Below are positions 42,665 to 51,906 of a stretch of 64,000 nt of DNA, in pieces. Position 1 is the first letter of the stretch. Each line of letters begins with the position of its first letter. The notes under the pieces are model-generated. The model saw nothing but the letters and a program-made list of their open reading frames with translations. It was not told the origin of the DNA and searched no databases. The stretch spans positions 1-64,000 of the forward strand of contig JAFRVD010000086.1 of NCBI GenBank assembly GCA_017441825.1, read 5' to 3'. The DNA comes from Lachnospiraceae bacterium (GTDB taxonomy: Bacteria > Bacillota > Clostridia > Lachnospirales > Lachnospiraceae). Position numbers and translations under genes: made by a program.

Positions 42665-44617
42665 ATGAAGGACTTATCGGCGCTTCTTCCGGATGGAAAC
42701 AGCTTCCATTTCTGGGAAAAGCCTCAGAATTACATAAAGACCATCTATGTAGACCAGAACAGTGAGAGTGATATAGAAGACGGCAGTCCGCTGCATCCCT
42801 ATAAGACCATCAGCCAGGCAGCTGATCTGGCAGTCCCGGGGACGCATGTGGTCATCCGTTCCGGAAATTACCGGGAGACGGTCTCTCCGAAAAGAGGGGG
42901 CCTGAGCCCTGAAGAAATGATCGTGTACGAAGCGGAGAAGGGGAGCGAAGTTGTGATCTCCGCCTCCGAGATCGTCACAGGCTTTCAGAAAAGCACCGGC
43001 TGGCGCATGACGCGGGGCTTTGGCGAGACGCCGGACCTTTCCGGGGTCAAGATCTATGAATACGAGCTGGATCCGGACATGTTCCGCGGCTACAACCCGT
43101 TCAACGCCATCAACCTGCTTCACGACCGGCTGTTTATCGAATACGATAAAACGGATATGACGACTTACCTGAACCGGAGAGGCTGCGTCTTTGTGGACGG
43201 GAAGCCCCTGGAGCAGGTTGCATTATATAACCAGATGTCCGGACAGGACGGCACCTACTGGGTGGAAGCGAACGGCCAGCGGATCCATTTCCGCCTGCCG
43301 GGCGACGCGAACCCGGACGAGCATACGATCGAGATCACGGTCCGTGAGCAGTGCTTCGCGCCGCATACCCCGTTCTTAAGCTACATCAAGGTCAAGGGCA
43401 TCACGATGCGCCACGCGGCCACCGGCGCGCCGGTCCCGCAGCGCGGCTCGATCTCCGCGTACCGCGGCCACCACTGGGTCATAGAAAACTGCACCATCGA
43501 CTGGTCGAACTGTGTGGGCATTGACGTCGGCAACGAATGCTGGCACCACGAGCATGACGAAAACCAGCTGATCGGCTACAGTGTGATCCGCGGCTGCACC
43601 ATCAAGGATTGCGGCGTGTGCGGCATTGCAGGCCTATTTGCCGAAGAGATGCTGATCGAGGACAACCTGATCGAGGGCACCGGCTGGCAGAAGATGGAGC
43701 TTTCCTGGGAAGCGGGCGGCATCAAGCTGCACAACAGTGTGAACGGCCTGACCCGGAGAAACATTTTCCGGAACACGTTCCGCTGCGACCACATCTGGTA
43801 CGACTGCGGCAATGAAAACAACCGCATCACCGGAAACCTCTTCTTAGACGGTATCGAACAGCGCGAGGCGATCTTCATCGAGTGCACACGAGAGGGCGTC
43901 AACCTGATCGACAATAATATTTTCTGGAACATCGAAGGCCGGTTCGATCCTGCCAGGATCCCGGTCGAGCCGGGCTCGAGCGGCTGGTACAAGACCCGCG
44001 AGCACGACGTGGTCAACGGCTACGCAGTCTACGGCGAAGGAACGGACCGCCTGCACGTGACGCACAACCTGATCGCGCACTGCCGGTACGGCGGGTACTA
44101 CGCGAAGCCCGTTGGCTTCCGCGTTTCCAGAATGGACCGCGGCGGCACGTCACGGAAGGCGCTCCTCACGAACAACATCTTCTACGAGTGCGGCGAATCC
44201 GCCATCACCTTCCCGACGGACGACAACAAATCGGACGGCAACCTGTTCCTTGCGATGAGCGGCGGTTACCTCCGCGTCATGTATCCGGAACCGGAAGTCT
44301 GCCTCGACCTTCGTACGTGGCAGGAATTCTACGGCTTCGACCTGAACAGCCAGAACGGCTGGTTCGACCTCGAGCTCGATAAGGACAGCCTGGAGCTCAA
44401 GGTGGTCTCTGAGAAGCGGCCGCCGGCAGGGCTCAGAAGGTCCGCGGAACGCGCGAACTACGTCCACGACCCGAAGGACCTCAGGAAGGTTACGAAAGAC
44501 GGATGCTGCATCTCTGACTTCTTTGAAGAGGAGAAGGCAGCGGAGACCGTCATGCCGGGTCCGTTCAACAAGCTGGAGATCGGCCGGGTCTACAGGATCG
44601 ATCCGAGAAAAAACTGA
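42665..44617 (+). CDS. Right-handed beta-helix glycosidase, GH120-like (beta-xylosidase candidate)
   Basis: 650 residues from ATG 42665 behind CAGGAGGG; the open frame upstream runs through the terminator. The N-terminus (TIYVDQNSES, then HPYKTISQAADLAVPGTHVV) and the following parallel beta-helix repeats (IENCTIDWSN, IEDNLIEGTG, ITGNLFLDG) resemble GH120 beta-xylosidases. Asp380 in HIWYDCGN and Glu406 in AIFIECTREG fall where the nucleophile and acid/base of the characterised GH120 enzyme XylC lie (from memory D382/E405). GH141 or another beta-helix family is the alternative. No signal peptide. Confidence 0.75.
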   Translation: MKDLSALLPDGNSFHFWEKPQNYIKTIYVDQNSESDIEDGSPLHPYKTISQAADLAVPGTHVVIRSGNYRETVSPKRGGLSPEEMIVYEAEKGSEVVISASEIVTGFQKSTGWRMTRGFGETPDLSGVKIYEYELDPDMFRGYNPFNAINLLHDRLFIEYDKTDMTTYLNRRGCVFVDGKPLEQVALYNQMSGQDGTYWVEANGQRIHFRLPGDANPDEHTIEITVREQCFAPHTPFLSYIKVKGITMRHAATGAPVPQRGSISAYRGHHWVIENCTIDWSNCVGIDVGNECWHHEHDENQLIGYSVIRGCTIKDCGVCGIAGLFAEEMLIEDNLIEGTGWQKMELSWEAGGIKLHNSVNGLTRRNIFRNTFRCDHIWYDCGNENNRITGNLFLDGIEQREAIFIECTREGVNLIDNNIFWNIEGRFDPARIPVEPGSSGWYKTREHDVVNGYAVYGEGTDRLHVTHNLIAHCRYGGYYAKPVGFRVSRMDRGGTSRKALLTNNIFYECGESAITFPTDDNKSDGNLFLAMSGGYLRVMYPEPEVCLDLRTWQEFYGFDLNSQNGWFDLELDKDSLELKVVSEKRPPAGLRRSAERANYVHDPKDLRKVTKDGCCISDFFEEEKAAETVMPGPFNKLEIGRVYRIDPRKN

Positions 44618-44659
44618 TCAATTTTAAATAGTGAGACCTGCCTGGAGAACAAAAGGAAT

Positions 44660-44684
44660 GCGGCGCTCCTTTACGGGGCGCCGC
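44660..44684 (-). terminator. Terminator-like hairpin for the GH51 gene
   Basis: A 10-bp stem with one G-U pair (44660-44669 with 44675-44684). On the minus strand it is followed by ATTCCTTTTGTT, so it most likely serves the GH51 gene. The plus-strand side lacks a U-tract. Confidence 0.6.
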
Positions 44685-44717
44685 AGATTCTAAACAAGTT
44701 CTCTGTGATTTGAATTA

Positions 44718-47174
44718 TCATTTCCGAAGCCGGAGCCGGAGCGCGTTCACGGACATGCCGGGCGCCCGGTAGACGAACTCCCGGGAAGCGCCGGAAAGGG
44801 TGAGCGTCTCATCCGAGACGTGCTCCGGATCATCAAGCGTATTCTCCGCAGTGGCTTCTCCAAAGAAGCGGTCCACGGTGTACGCGTCTTCGACGTCCGC
44901 ATCCAGGGAGATCACGACGTCGTCCGGATCCTCGCTGAAGTTCACGATCTTCACGATGACCTCATCGTCTGTTGCGGTGGCAACGCCGGTCATGGACGGG
45001 TAGTTCGGAAGCGTCACGCGGACGAGCTCTTCGTTATCCAGGAAGAAGACCGCTTCTTCCGTGGTGTAGTCGCAGGCGAGGTGATGGAATTCACCGTTCC
45101 GGATCTTTACCGGAACCTCCGCGAGCGTCTTCGGACGGAGGAAGCCCCGCAGTACGGAAGCCTTGCCGTCCCTGATCACAAGGCGGATGGGCTCGAGGTT
45201 AAACAGCCGCCACGGGTCTGTGGGCACCGGCTGCATGCGGTCGTAGAAGGACAGCGGCTTGGGGGCCAGCAGTACGCCGATCCCGGCAGGGGCGTCGTCC
45301 TTTAATATAACGTCCGCTTCAAAGCGGCCCTCCCTGAGGTCGATGTCAGACGGCCCGGACGCAAGTGCCGTGACAAGGTCGAGATCCTTAAAGAACGGCG
45401 GCTCTCCCGCAAATTCTTCGGGATCTGCCCAAAGGACCACACTGTCCGAAAGCGCTGAATATTGTCCGCGCACGGCCTTTTCCGGGTAGGCGTTCAGGTC
45501 GTTTAAGACCGCGTTCCTGAAGACGGTGCCTTCCGCGCCTTCCACAAACGGCAGGCCGTGAAGCTCCCGGTAGATGGTGTTGGTCTGATCCTGAGACTCC
45601 AGCACCCAGCTTCCGCGGTTGTTTCCGAAGACCCGGAACGCATAGTAGGACGGGATGGCGCAGCTCCTGTAATTGTCGTACATGACGAGGTTCGGGAACC
45701 ACGAGTGGTAATGCTCGTGCGAAAGGAGCGGCGCGTAGGAGCAGAGACGGATCTTGTCCTGGTTCCGCTCAAAGCCTGTCATGAACATGGCTTCCGCAAC
45801 GGCGCCGCGAAGCTGGCCTTCATAGGTCTGGTTCACTGAGAATTCGCCCACAAAGACGTCCGGCTTTGACCGGTCGTAGTTATCATATATTCCGACGTTC
45901 TCTGCGTAGAACTCGGGCATGTTGTAGTAGTGGTCGTCAACAATGTCCGGCGTGAGCTCCTCGTCCTTCGTGTTCGCGAGGATCAGGAGGTCCGGATACT
46001 CCCGGGAGATGCGCTCCCGGATGTAGAGATATCTTCGGATGTATTCGGGACCATGGTTTTCATTGCCGATCTCGAGGTACTTCAGCCTGAACGGTTCGGG
46101 ATGGCCCATCTCTGCACGGAGGGCGCCCCATTTAGTCGTTTTGTCGCCCAGCGCGTATTCGATGGCGTTCAGGGTATCCTGCAGGATATCGTCGGTTTCC
46201 TCGTCCGTAAAATAGTACGGATTCCGGCCCTGGCAGGTCATGCCGCAGTTGCAGACGTACATGGGCTCGGCGCCCAGATCTTCGCAGAGCTGCAGGTATT
46301 CGTGGAAGCCGAGGCCGTTCGTGCTGCGGTAGTGCCACAGGAGCCAGAAGCTCGGCCGCTCCCAGACGGGGCCGATGGTCTTTCTGAAGAACATGGCGGT
46401 CTCCATGGTGAAGCCCTCCACAATGCAGCCGCCCGGGAAGCGCATGAAGCCGGGCTTCAAGGCTGCGAGCTTCTCCACGAGGTCCTTCCGGAGTCCGTGT
46501 CCGTTATAGGTGTCCTCCGGCATCAGGGACGTGAAGCCGAAGAGGACGGTGCCGCCTTCCGGCGCCGTGATCACAAAACGGCCGTTGCCGGTGATCCCGT
46601 CTGCAGTGAGCACCGCGTCGTAACGGGTCCATTCGGTCCCGGATATTTCAAGAGAGGCTTCGGAAAAGATCCTTCCGTCCTCCTCTATGCTAAGCTTCAG
46701 AGAAACAGGCGCATCTGCCTTCGCGAAGCACAGGAGCCTGTAGGCTTTTCCGGTCTCCTGAGGAACGCCCGCATAGCCGATATTCCAGAGCTTTCCGCCC
46801 TTTTCGAAGGAAGCGCGAAGCGAGGCTTTCCGGACGCTGTTCAGGGTATCGGTACTTTCAAGGCTGAACGCGCAGCCGTCCGCGTACCACGCGGGCACCG
46901 GCGTCGGGACGATGTGGTTGTCCAGCACCCACTCGTTCATGCCTTCGCCGTTGTTGAATTCATCGACCCAGCCCGTGGGCGAAACGAAGGTTTTCCCGCC
47001 GTCCGAAGTCGTGCAGCCTTCCGGCAGCAGCGAATCTTCAAAGGAACGGTTCCGGAGCATCTCGGGATAGATGCCGCCGTCTCCGGCGTGGTTGATGTCT
47101 TCAAAGAAGATGCCGTAGAGATCCGGCGCGGTGGGAAACCGTCTCCCGGAAGTTTTGATTGAAATAGTACTCAT
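44718..47174 (-). CDS. Alpha-L-arabinofuranosidase, GH51
   Basis: 818 residues from the ATG whose first base is 47174, chosen because ACGGAGGATC precedes it (an in-frame ATG 30 bp upstream has no such site). GH51 signatures: DLYGIFFEDINHAGDGGIYPEMLRNRSFED at the start of the first domain, a CBM4-like insert (about 65-220), acid/base Glu372 in LEIGNENHG and nucleophile Glu444 in VGEFSVN. A C-terminal jelly-roll domain completes the protein. It removes terminal arabinofuranosyl units from imported oligosaccharides. It is divergent from a lacI gene. Confidence 0.92.
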   Translation of the reverse strand: MSTISIKTSGRRFPTAPDLYGIFFEDINHAGDGGIYPEMLRNRSFEDSLLPEGCTTSDGGKTFVSPTGWVDEFNNGEGMNEWVLDNHIVPTPVPAWYADGCAFSLESTDTLNSVRKASLRASFEKGGKLWNIGYAGVPQETGKAYRLLCFAKADAPVSLKLSIEEDGRIFSEASLEISGTEWTRYDAVLTADGITGNGRFVITAPEGGTVLFGFTSLMPEDTYNGHGLRKDLVEKLAALKPGFMRFPGGCIVEGFTMETAMFFRKTIGPVWERPSFWLLWHYRSTNGLGFHEYLQLCEDLGAEPMYVCNCGMTCQGRNPYYFTDEETDDILQDTLNAIEYALGDKTTKWGALRAEMGHPEPFRLKYLEIGNENHGPEYIRRYLYIRERISREYPDLLILANTKDEELTPDIVDDHYYNMPEFYAENVGIYDNYDRSKPDVFVGEFSVNQTYEGQLRGAVAEAMFMTGFERNQDKIRLCSYAPLLSHEHYHSWFPNLVMYDNYRSCAIPSYYAFRVFGNNRGSWVLESQDQTNTIYRELHGLPFVEGAEGTVFRNAVLNDLNAYPEKAVRGQYSALSDSVVLWADPEEFAGEPPFFKDLDLVTALASGPSDIDLREGRFEADVILKDDAPAGIGVLLAPKPLSFYDRMQPVPTDPWRLFNLEPIRLVIRDGKASVLRGFLRPKTLAEVPVKIRNGEFHHLACDYTTEEAVFFLDNEELVRVTLPNYPSMTGVATATDDEVIVKIVNFSEDPDDVVISLDADVEDAYTVDRFFGEATAENTLDDPEHVSDETLTLSGASREFVYRAPGMSVNALRLRLRK

Positions 47175-47207
47175 GAGGATCCTCCGTGGGGTTGTTTTCT
47201 GCACAGA

Positions 47208-47237
47208 ATTATAGCATTTTTACAGTTCCGACTGCAA
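47208..47237 (-). promoter_or_regulatory. Promoter of the GH51 gene
   Basis: On the minus strand TTGCAG (47237-47232) and TATAAT (47213-47208) are 18 bp apart. Confidence 0.7.
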
Positions 47238-47311
47238 CCGGAATCCGCATGGTTTTTTGTAATATAGTATCGTTTTTCAGGGTGGTTCCTGAAATGAAAG
47301 GCTGGTGACAT

Positions 47312-48358
47312 ATGGTCACATTGAAGGATGTTGCCGCGGAATGCGGCGTGTCTCCCACAACTGTATCGAATATCCTGAATGGGAAATCCAAGGCGAGCGA
47401 GGAAACGGTGCGCCGGGTCCTCAGCATGGTTGAAAAGATGGGCTATCAGCCGAACTACATGGCGCAGGGGCTCAGGACACAGCGGACGAGGACAGTCGCG
47501 ATCATTGCCGAGGACATCAACCAGTTTACCACGCCCTTTATCATCGGGGCGGTCATGAACGGGCTGGAGCAGCAGGGGTACCGGACCATTCTGGAGAACC
47601 TCCGGATGTACGAGCGCTGGCGCGACACCTGGTACGACAGCGAGGCTGCGCTCTCCTCCATTCTGGATCCTGCGCTTCAGCAGTGCCGGGCGTACCACGT
47701 GGACGGGATCATTTACATCGCCGGCCATGCCAGAAGGATCCATCTGATCCCGGAGGAGCTGGACATCCCGGTCGTCATGACGTACGCCTACGCTGTGTCA
47801 GACCACATTCCTTCCGTGGTGATAGACGATGAGCAGGGCGCCTACGAGGTCATGAAGTACCTCCTTGAGAAGGGGCACAGGAAGATCGCCATCCTGACCG
47901 GACGGCAGGACAACATCCACACGCAGCTTCGTATGAAAGGCGCGATGCGCGCGATGTATGAGTACGGCTGCATGTTCAACCCGTATCTGACTGCAGAAGG
48001 AAACTGGAACCGCGCGGACGCGCGGAAGGCGCTTGAACGGCTCCGCATTACGGAGCAGGACGTGACGGCGGTGTTCACGCTGAATGATGAAATGGCCTCC
48101 GCAGTCTATGACGTTTACGAGGAGGCGGGCTTTAAGATCGGCGAGGATATTTCCATCGTCGGCTTCGATAACGCTGTGATCGCCCAGTATTTCCGCCCGG
48201 GGCTCACCACAACGGCGCTGCCGCTTACTGAGATTGGGGCGAAGGCCGCGGAGCTCCTTGTGAGCATGCTCGCGAACGAGAACGGGGCGGCGGACAACAA
48301 AACGTATTATTTCCCCTGTACCTTTGTGGAACGCGCGTCCGTGAAGGACATCAGATAA
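47312..48358 (+). CDS. LacI-family transcriptional regulator, second
   Basis: 348 residues with helix-turn-helix VTLKDVAAECGVSPTTVSNILNG and an effector domain (TVAIIAEDINQFTTPFIIG, VIDDEQGAYEVMKYL, IVGFDNAVIAQYF). A segment around YERWRDTWYDSEAALSSILDP lengthens the first lobe. Its divergent orientation to GH51 suggests that it controls that gene. It is not closely similar to the first regulator, so the two probably answer different inducers. Confidence 0.92.
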   Translation: MVTLKDVAAECGVSPTTVSNILNGKSKASEETVRRVLSMVEKMGYQPNYMAQGLRTQRTRTVAIIAEDINQFTTPFIIGAVMNGLEQQGYRTILENLRMYERWRDTWYDSEAALSSILDPALQQCRAYHVDGIIYIAGHARRIHLIPEELDIPVVMTYAYAVSDHIPSVVIDDEQGAYEVMKYLLEKGHRKIAILTGRQDNIHTQLRMKGAMRAMYEYGCMFNPYLTAEGNWNRADARKALERLRITEQDVTAVFTLNDEMASAVYDVYEEAGFKIGEDISIVGFDNAVIAQYFRPGLTTTALPLTEIGAKAAELLVSMLANENGAADNKTYYFPCTFVERASVKDIR

Positions 48359-48380
48359 GGATCATTCATCTCAAACTCAT

Positions 48381-48429
48381 AAAGGACGGTTTTCCGTACA
48401 GAAATGTGTACGGAAAGCCGTCCTTTTTT
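48381..48429 (+). terminator. Strong terminator after the second lacI gene
   Basis: A 20-bp stem with one G-U pair (48381-48400 with 48407-48426), loop GAAATG, then T residues. The A-rich 5' arm would also allow termination from the opposite strand. Confidence 0.93.
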
Positions 48430-48570
48430 GCGCCCCCAATCACAGAACGATGCTGCCCTGCTTCAAAAAAAGTTAATGTTCACACTTTTTTCGCACTTTT
48501 ACCACGTTGTTTTCAAACCGGGAGGGCACAATAAGGCCATCCGCTCGATGCGTGAAAGGAGGGCTCTTTT

Positions 48571-48780
48571 ATGGAGCAGGAAAAACATTACCGGCATGAG
48601 CTGAAATACGCGATCCCCTATGCGGACTATCAGGCCATGCGAAGGCGCCTCGCGAAAGTCATGAAAACGGATCCGCACACGGACGAAAACGGACTTTACC
48701 AGATCCGCAGCATTTATTTTGACAACAGTGACAATAAGGCGCTCCGGGAAAAAGAGGACGGCATCGGGAAGCGGGAAAAC
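48571..48780 (+). pseudogene. Remnant of a VTC-domain (polyphosphate-polymerase-like) gene
   Basis: The first 65-70 residues are a good VTC N-terminus: RHELKYAIPYADYQAM, then YQIRSIYFDNSDNKALREKEDGIGKRE. After this the homology stops abruptly near 48776 and the frame ends at 48813 with unrelated residues. Functional VTC domains are about 220 residues. AAAGGAGGG precedes the ATG, so the start survived. In Clostridia VTC, DUF4956 and CotH genes often form an operon (from memory), and here the VTC start is joined directly to a CotH remnant. Confidence 0.8.
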
Positions 48781-49588
48781 CGTCCGGATGGAGTACGAGA
48801 CGGCTCTGTTTGACACCGATGAGGTCATGGAAGTGGACATCCGGATGGATGAGGATACATGGGAAGCCATGCTTGCGAACGCGATGTCCGAGGAATATTA
48901 CACCTGCGACGTCGTGATCAACGGTGAACGGGTCAACAACGTGGCGATCTGTCCGAAGGGGAACACCAGCCTTTCGGCCATCGCGATGGATACGGGGACG
49001 GACCTCGAAACCTATCTCAACGTGGACAACGTCCTCAAATATATGGCCGTCCATACGTTTTCCGTGAACCAGGACAGCCTGTCCGGCTCCATGGCGCACA
49101 ACTACTACCTGTATGAATATGAAGGACAGCTGGATATCCTCCCGTGGGACTATAACCTTTCTTTAGGCGGCATGTCCATGGGGAGCGGCGGCGATGCCAC
49201 GTCGGTAGTGAACGACCCGATCGACACGCCTTTCTCCGGCACGAAGTTCTTTAACGCGTTTCTTGAGAACGAGGAGTACCTCGCGCGGTACCACACGTAC
49301 CTTCAGGAGCTTGTGGACGAATACATCGACGGCGGGAAGTTTGACGAAATGTATGAGAGGATCCGGGGGCAGATCGATGAACTTGTAGAGGAAGATCCCA
49401 CCGCTTTCTACCCGTATGACGAGTATGAGACGGCAGCGGATTACCTGTACCGGACGGTGAAGCTCCGCGGGGAAAGCATAAAGGGCCAGCTAGCCGGTAC
49501 GATCCCTTCAACGGACGCTGGGCAGCGCCAGGATTCCTCCGCGCTGGTGGACGCGTCTGACATCAACATTTCTGCGATGCACCGGTGA
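48781..49588 (+). pseudogene. Remnant of a CotH-kinase-family gene
   Basis: Continues in another frame (+1 relative to the VTC part). ALFDTDEVMEVDIRMDEDTWEAML and VAICPKGNTSLSAIA are the start of a CotH domain, but near 49000 (AMDTGTD|LETYL) it jumps straight to the C-terminal part (VLKYMAVHTFSVNQDS, HNYYLYEYEGQLDILPWDYNL, VNDPIDTPFSG). The central kinase core of perhaps 150-250 residues is absent, as is an N-terminal signal. ATG 48788 could start a 266-residue product but has no ribosome site. Two internal deletions are the simplest explanation. Confidence 0.8.
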
Positions 49589-49593
49589 ATGAG

Positions 49594-49625
49594 AAAGACC
49601 CGCACGGAAATACGTACGGGTCTTT
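49594..49625. terminator. Bidirectional terminator between the CotH remnant and fucI
   Basis: A 13-bp stem with one mismatch (49594-49606 with 49613-49625), loop GAAATA, with an A run on one side and a T run on the other. Confidence 0.85.
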
Positions 49626-49650
49626 TGATGATTCGGCAGTGCAGTGCCTG

Positions 49651-51444
49651 TTATTTATACAGCGGTCCGTACGCCGCGCACGCGCGGTAGTCCTGGCCTT
49701 CCTTGTCCATGCCGAAGGCGTTCCAGGCGCTCGGCCTGAAGATCTGCTCCTCCGGTACGTTGTGCATGCTGACCGGGATCCGGAGCATCGAACAGAACGT
49801 GATGAGGTCCGCGCCGATGTGCCCGTAGGAGATCGCGCCGTGATTCGCGCCCCAGTTGTTCATGACGTCATAGGCGGACTTGAACGGGCCCGCGCCGGTG
49901 ATTCTGGGAGTGAACCAGGTGCACGGCCAGGTGTAGTCCGTGCGCTTCCAGAGGACGTCCGTGACCTCGTCGGGAAGACGGACAGTCCAGCCCTCCGCGA
50001 TCTGAATGACCGGCCCGAGGCCTTTTACTAAGTTCAGGCGGATCATCGTGACGGGCATTTCCGCTTCCGTCACGAAGCGGGAAGAGTAGCCGCCGCCCCG
50101 GAAGTAGCCGAGGTCCGCGTAGCACCATTCGGTGGCGTCCAGCATCTTTTGCTGATCCTCTTCAGTAACCTTGAACCACTCCTTCATGAGAGGCATGCCG
50201 TTTTCGTCAATCGACTTCCCGCTTGCGTCGAGGCACGTCGCGCCGGAGTTGATGAGGTGGATGAAGCCGTTCGCGTCCTTCGCGTGGCCTGTAAGCTCGT
50301 AACCTGCGGCTTTCCGGACCGCTTCTCCGGACCAGTAGGTACGGACGTCCGAGAACATCTGCGCACGGTTCGTGAGAAGCTTCCCGAACAACATGCCGAG
50401 GCCGTTCAGGACGTCGTTCTCCGTTGCGAGGATGTACGGTTCGCGCGCGCCGTTCCAGTCGAACGTCGTGTTCAGGAGCGCCTCCGCGAAGTCTCCGTTC
50501 GGATAGAAATCGGTCCACTGACGCTGGCCCTGGAACCCCGCGGCGATGGCATTGTGTCCCACCATTTCTTCTTCGCAGCCTGCGGGCAGCTTCGGGTTCC
50601 CGTTCATCAGGTCCTTGATGATGCACATCATTTTGACCACGAATTCCCAGTCCGCGTCCTTCCGTTCGCGGCTCTTCTGAAGCGCCTCCGGATTCTTGTC
50701 AAAGCCTTCTTTACAGTGCTCTTTTGTCCACGCGAGCGCCTTCTGATATTCCTCTTCGTCATAGATGCCTTCGGTCATCCTGCGGATGATCTCCACTTCA
50801 TCCACGGATTCCACGCGCATCCCGAGGTAGCTTTCGATGAAGTCCTGGTCGATGATGGAGCCGCCGATGCCCATCGTCACCGAGCCGATCTGCAGGTACG
50901 ATTTCCCGCGCATTGTCGCGGCGGCCACAGCCGCGCGGCCGAAGCGGAGGAGCTTCTCCTTGACGTCCTCCGGGATCTCCGTGTCATCGGCGCTTGAGAC
51001 TTCATGCCCGTAGATGCCGAATGCGGGCAGACCCTTCTGCGCGTGCGTCGCGAGGACGGACGCAAGGTATACGGCGCCGGGGCGTTCCGTGCCGTTAAAG
51101 CCCCAGACGGCCTTGATGGTCCGGGGGTCCATGTCCATGGTCTCCGACCCGTAGCACCAGCACGGGGTGACGGTCAGCGTGATCTCCACGCCTTCTTTTT
51201 TGAATTTGGCCTCGCAGGCCGCGGCTTCAGCCACGCGTCCTATGGTCGTATCCGCAATGACCACGCGGACCGGTTCGCCGTTCGAATATCTCAGATTATC
51301 CTCAAAAAGCTTCTTCGCGCTTTCGGCCATATTCATGGTCTGCGCCTCCAGCGACCCGCGGACGTTCAAAGCGCCCCGCCGTCCGTCGATGGTCGGCCGG
51401 ATGCCGATCACTGGGTATTCCCCGATGAGTCTTGAAGATGACAT
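49651..51444 (-). CDS. fucI: L-fucose isomerase
   Basis: 597 residues, the normal FucI length (about 590). It interconverts L-fucose and L-fuculose, and also D-arabinose and D-ribulose, with Mn. Metal-binding residues are visible: Glu in [12 protein letters not shown], Asp in [11 protein letters not shown] and His in [26 protein letters not shown] precedes the ATG. No fuculokinase or fuculose-phosphate aldolase is nearby, so the rest of the pathway must be elsewhere. Confidence 0.94.
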   Translation of the reverse strand: MSSSRLIGEYPVIGIRPTIDGRRGALNVRGSLEAQTMNMAESAKKLFEDNLRYSNGEPVRVVIADTTIGRVAEAAACEAKFKKEGVEITLTVTPCWCYGSETMDMDPRTIKAVWGFNGTERPGAVYLASVLATHAQKGLPAFGIYGHEVSSADDTEIPEDVKEKLLRFGRAAVAAATMRGKSYLQIGSVTMGIGGSIIDQDFIESYLGMRVESVDEVEIIRRMTEGIYDEEEYQKALAWTKEHCKEGFDKNPEALQKSRERKDADWEFVVKMMCIIKDLMNGNPKLPAGCEEEMVGHNAIAAGFQGQRQWTDFYPNGDFAEALLNTTFDWNGAREPYILATENDVLNGLGMLFGKLLTNRAQMFSDVRTYWSGEAVRKAAGYELTGHAKDANGFIHLINSGATCLDASGKSIDENGMPLMKEWFKVTEEDQQKMLDATEWCYADLGYFRGGGYSSRFVTEAEMPVTMIRLNLVKGLGPVIQIAEGWTVRLPDEVTDVLWKRTDYTWPCTWFTPRITGAGPFKSAYDVMNNWGANHGAISYGHIGADLITFCSMLRIPVSMHNVPEEQIFRPSAWNAFGMDKEGQDYRACAAYGPLYK

Positions 51445-51477
51445 GGTGTCCTCCTTTATATATTATTGTTACTGTTC

Positions 51478-51506
51478 ATTATAAACAGGATGAGGGGGAA
51501 TTTCAA
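51478..51506 (-). promoter_or_regulatory. Promoter of fucI
   Basis: On the minus strand TTGAAA (51506-51501) and TATAAT (51483-51478) are 17 bp apart. Confidence 0.7.
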
Positions 51507-51538
51507 CCGATAACACCTGTCCCTGCATCAATCCAAGT

Positions 51539-51567
51539 TTGACATTATCCCTCTTCGTTGGTAAAAT
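51539..51567 (+). promoter_or_regulatory. Promoter of the small-protein/MATE genes
   Basis: TTGACA at 51539-51544 and TAAAAT at 51562-51567 with a 17-bp spacer; an overlapping TATAAT (51567-51572) is too far for the same -35 box. Confidence 0.68.
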
Positions 51568-51601
51568 ATAATGTTGTGATAAAACCTTTCAGGAGGGCGG
51601 T

Positions 51602-51868
51602 ATGCTGTTCAGGAAGAAAATGAAGAAATCGGAGGAGCTGGAGCGGGTGCTTTCATCGCTCCGGATGAATCTCGCGAATAATTACAAGGACAACACGCAG
51701 GCGGATTACCGGGAATTCTCGCGGATGCTTTCCGAAATGCTTGCCGCCGGGAAGCTTGATGAGAAGCAGGCGGAGTATTATAAAAAGCTTCAAGAAGAGT
51801 ACGGCAGCCAGCTGAAGGACTACACCCACGCAAAGCAGAAGACGGCGTGGACCAAAGAGGATCTGTAA
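51602..51868 (+). CDS. Small helical protein of unknown function
   Basis: 88 residues, highly charged (Lys/Glu-rich), predicted to be almost all helix with a possible coiled coil (about 8-75). No signal peptide or membrane segment. AGGAGGGCGGT lies directly before the ATG, and the MATE gene follows after 38 bp, so the two may be co-transcribed. I do not recognise a family. Confidence 0.72.
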   Translation: MLFRKKMKKSEELERVLSSLRMNLANNYKDNTQADYREFSRMLSEMLAAGKLDEKQAEYYKKLQEEYGSQLKDYTHAKQKTAWTKEDL

Positions 51869-51906
51869 CGCGTAAACCCCTGAAGAAAAGATAAAGGACC
51901 GTAATT

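Noticed and set aside
45930-47162. 410-residue plus-strand frame
   Set aside because: A shadow of the GH51 gene on the opposite strand, with no ribosome site and skewed composition.
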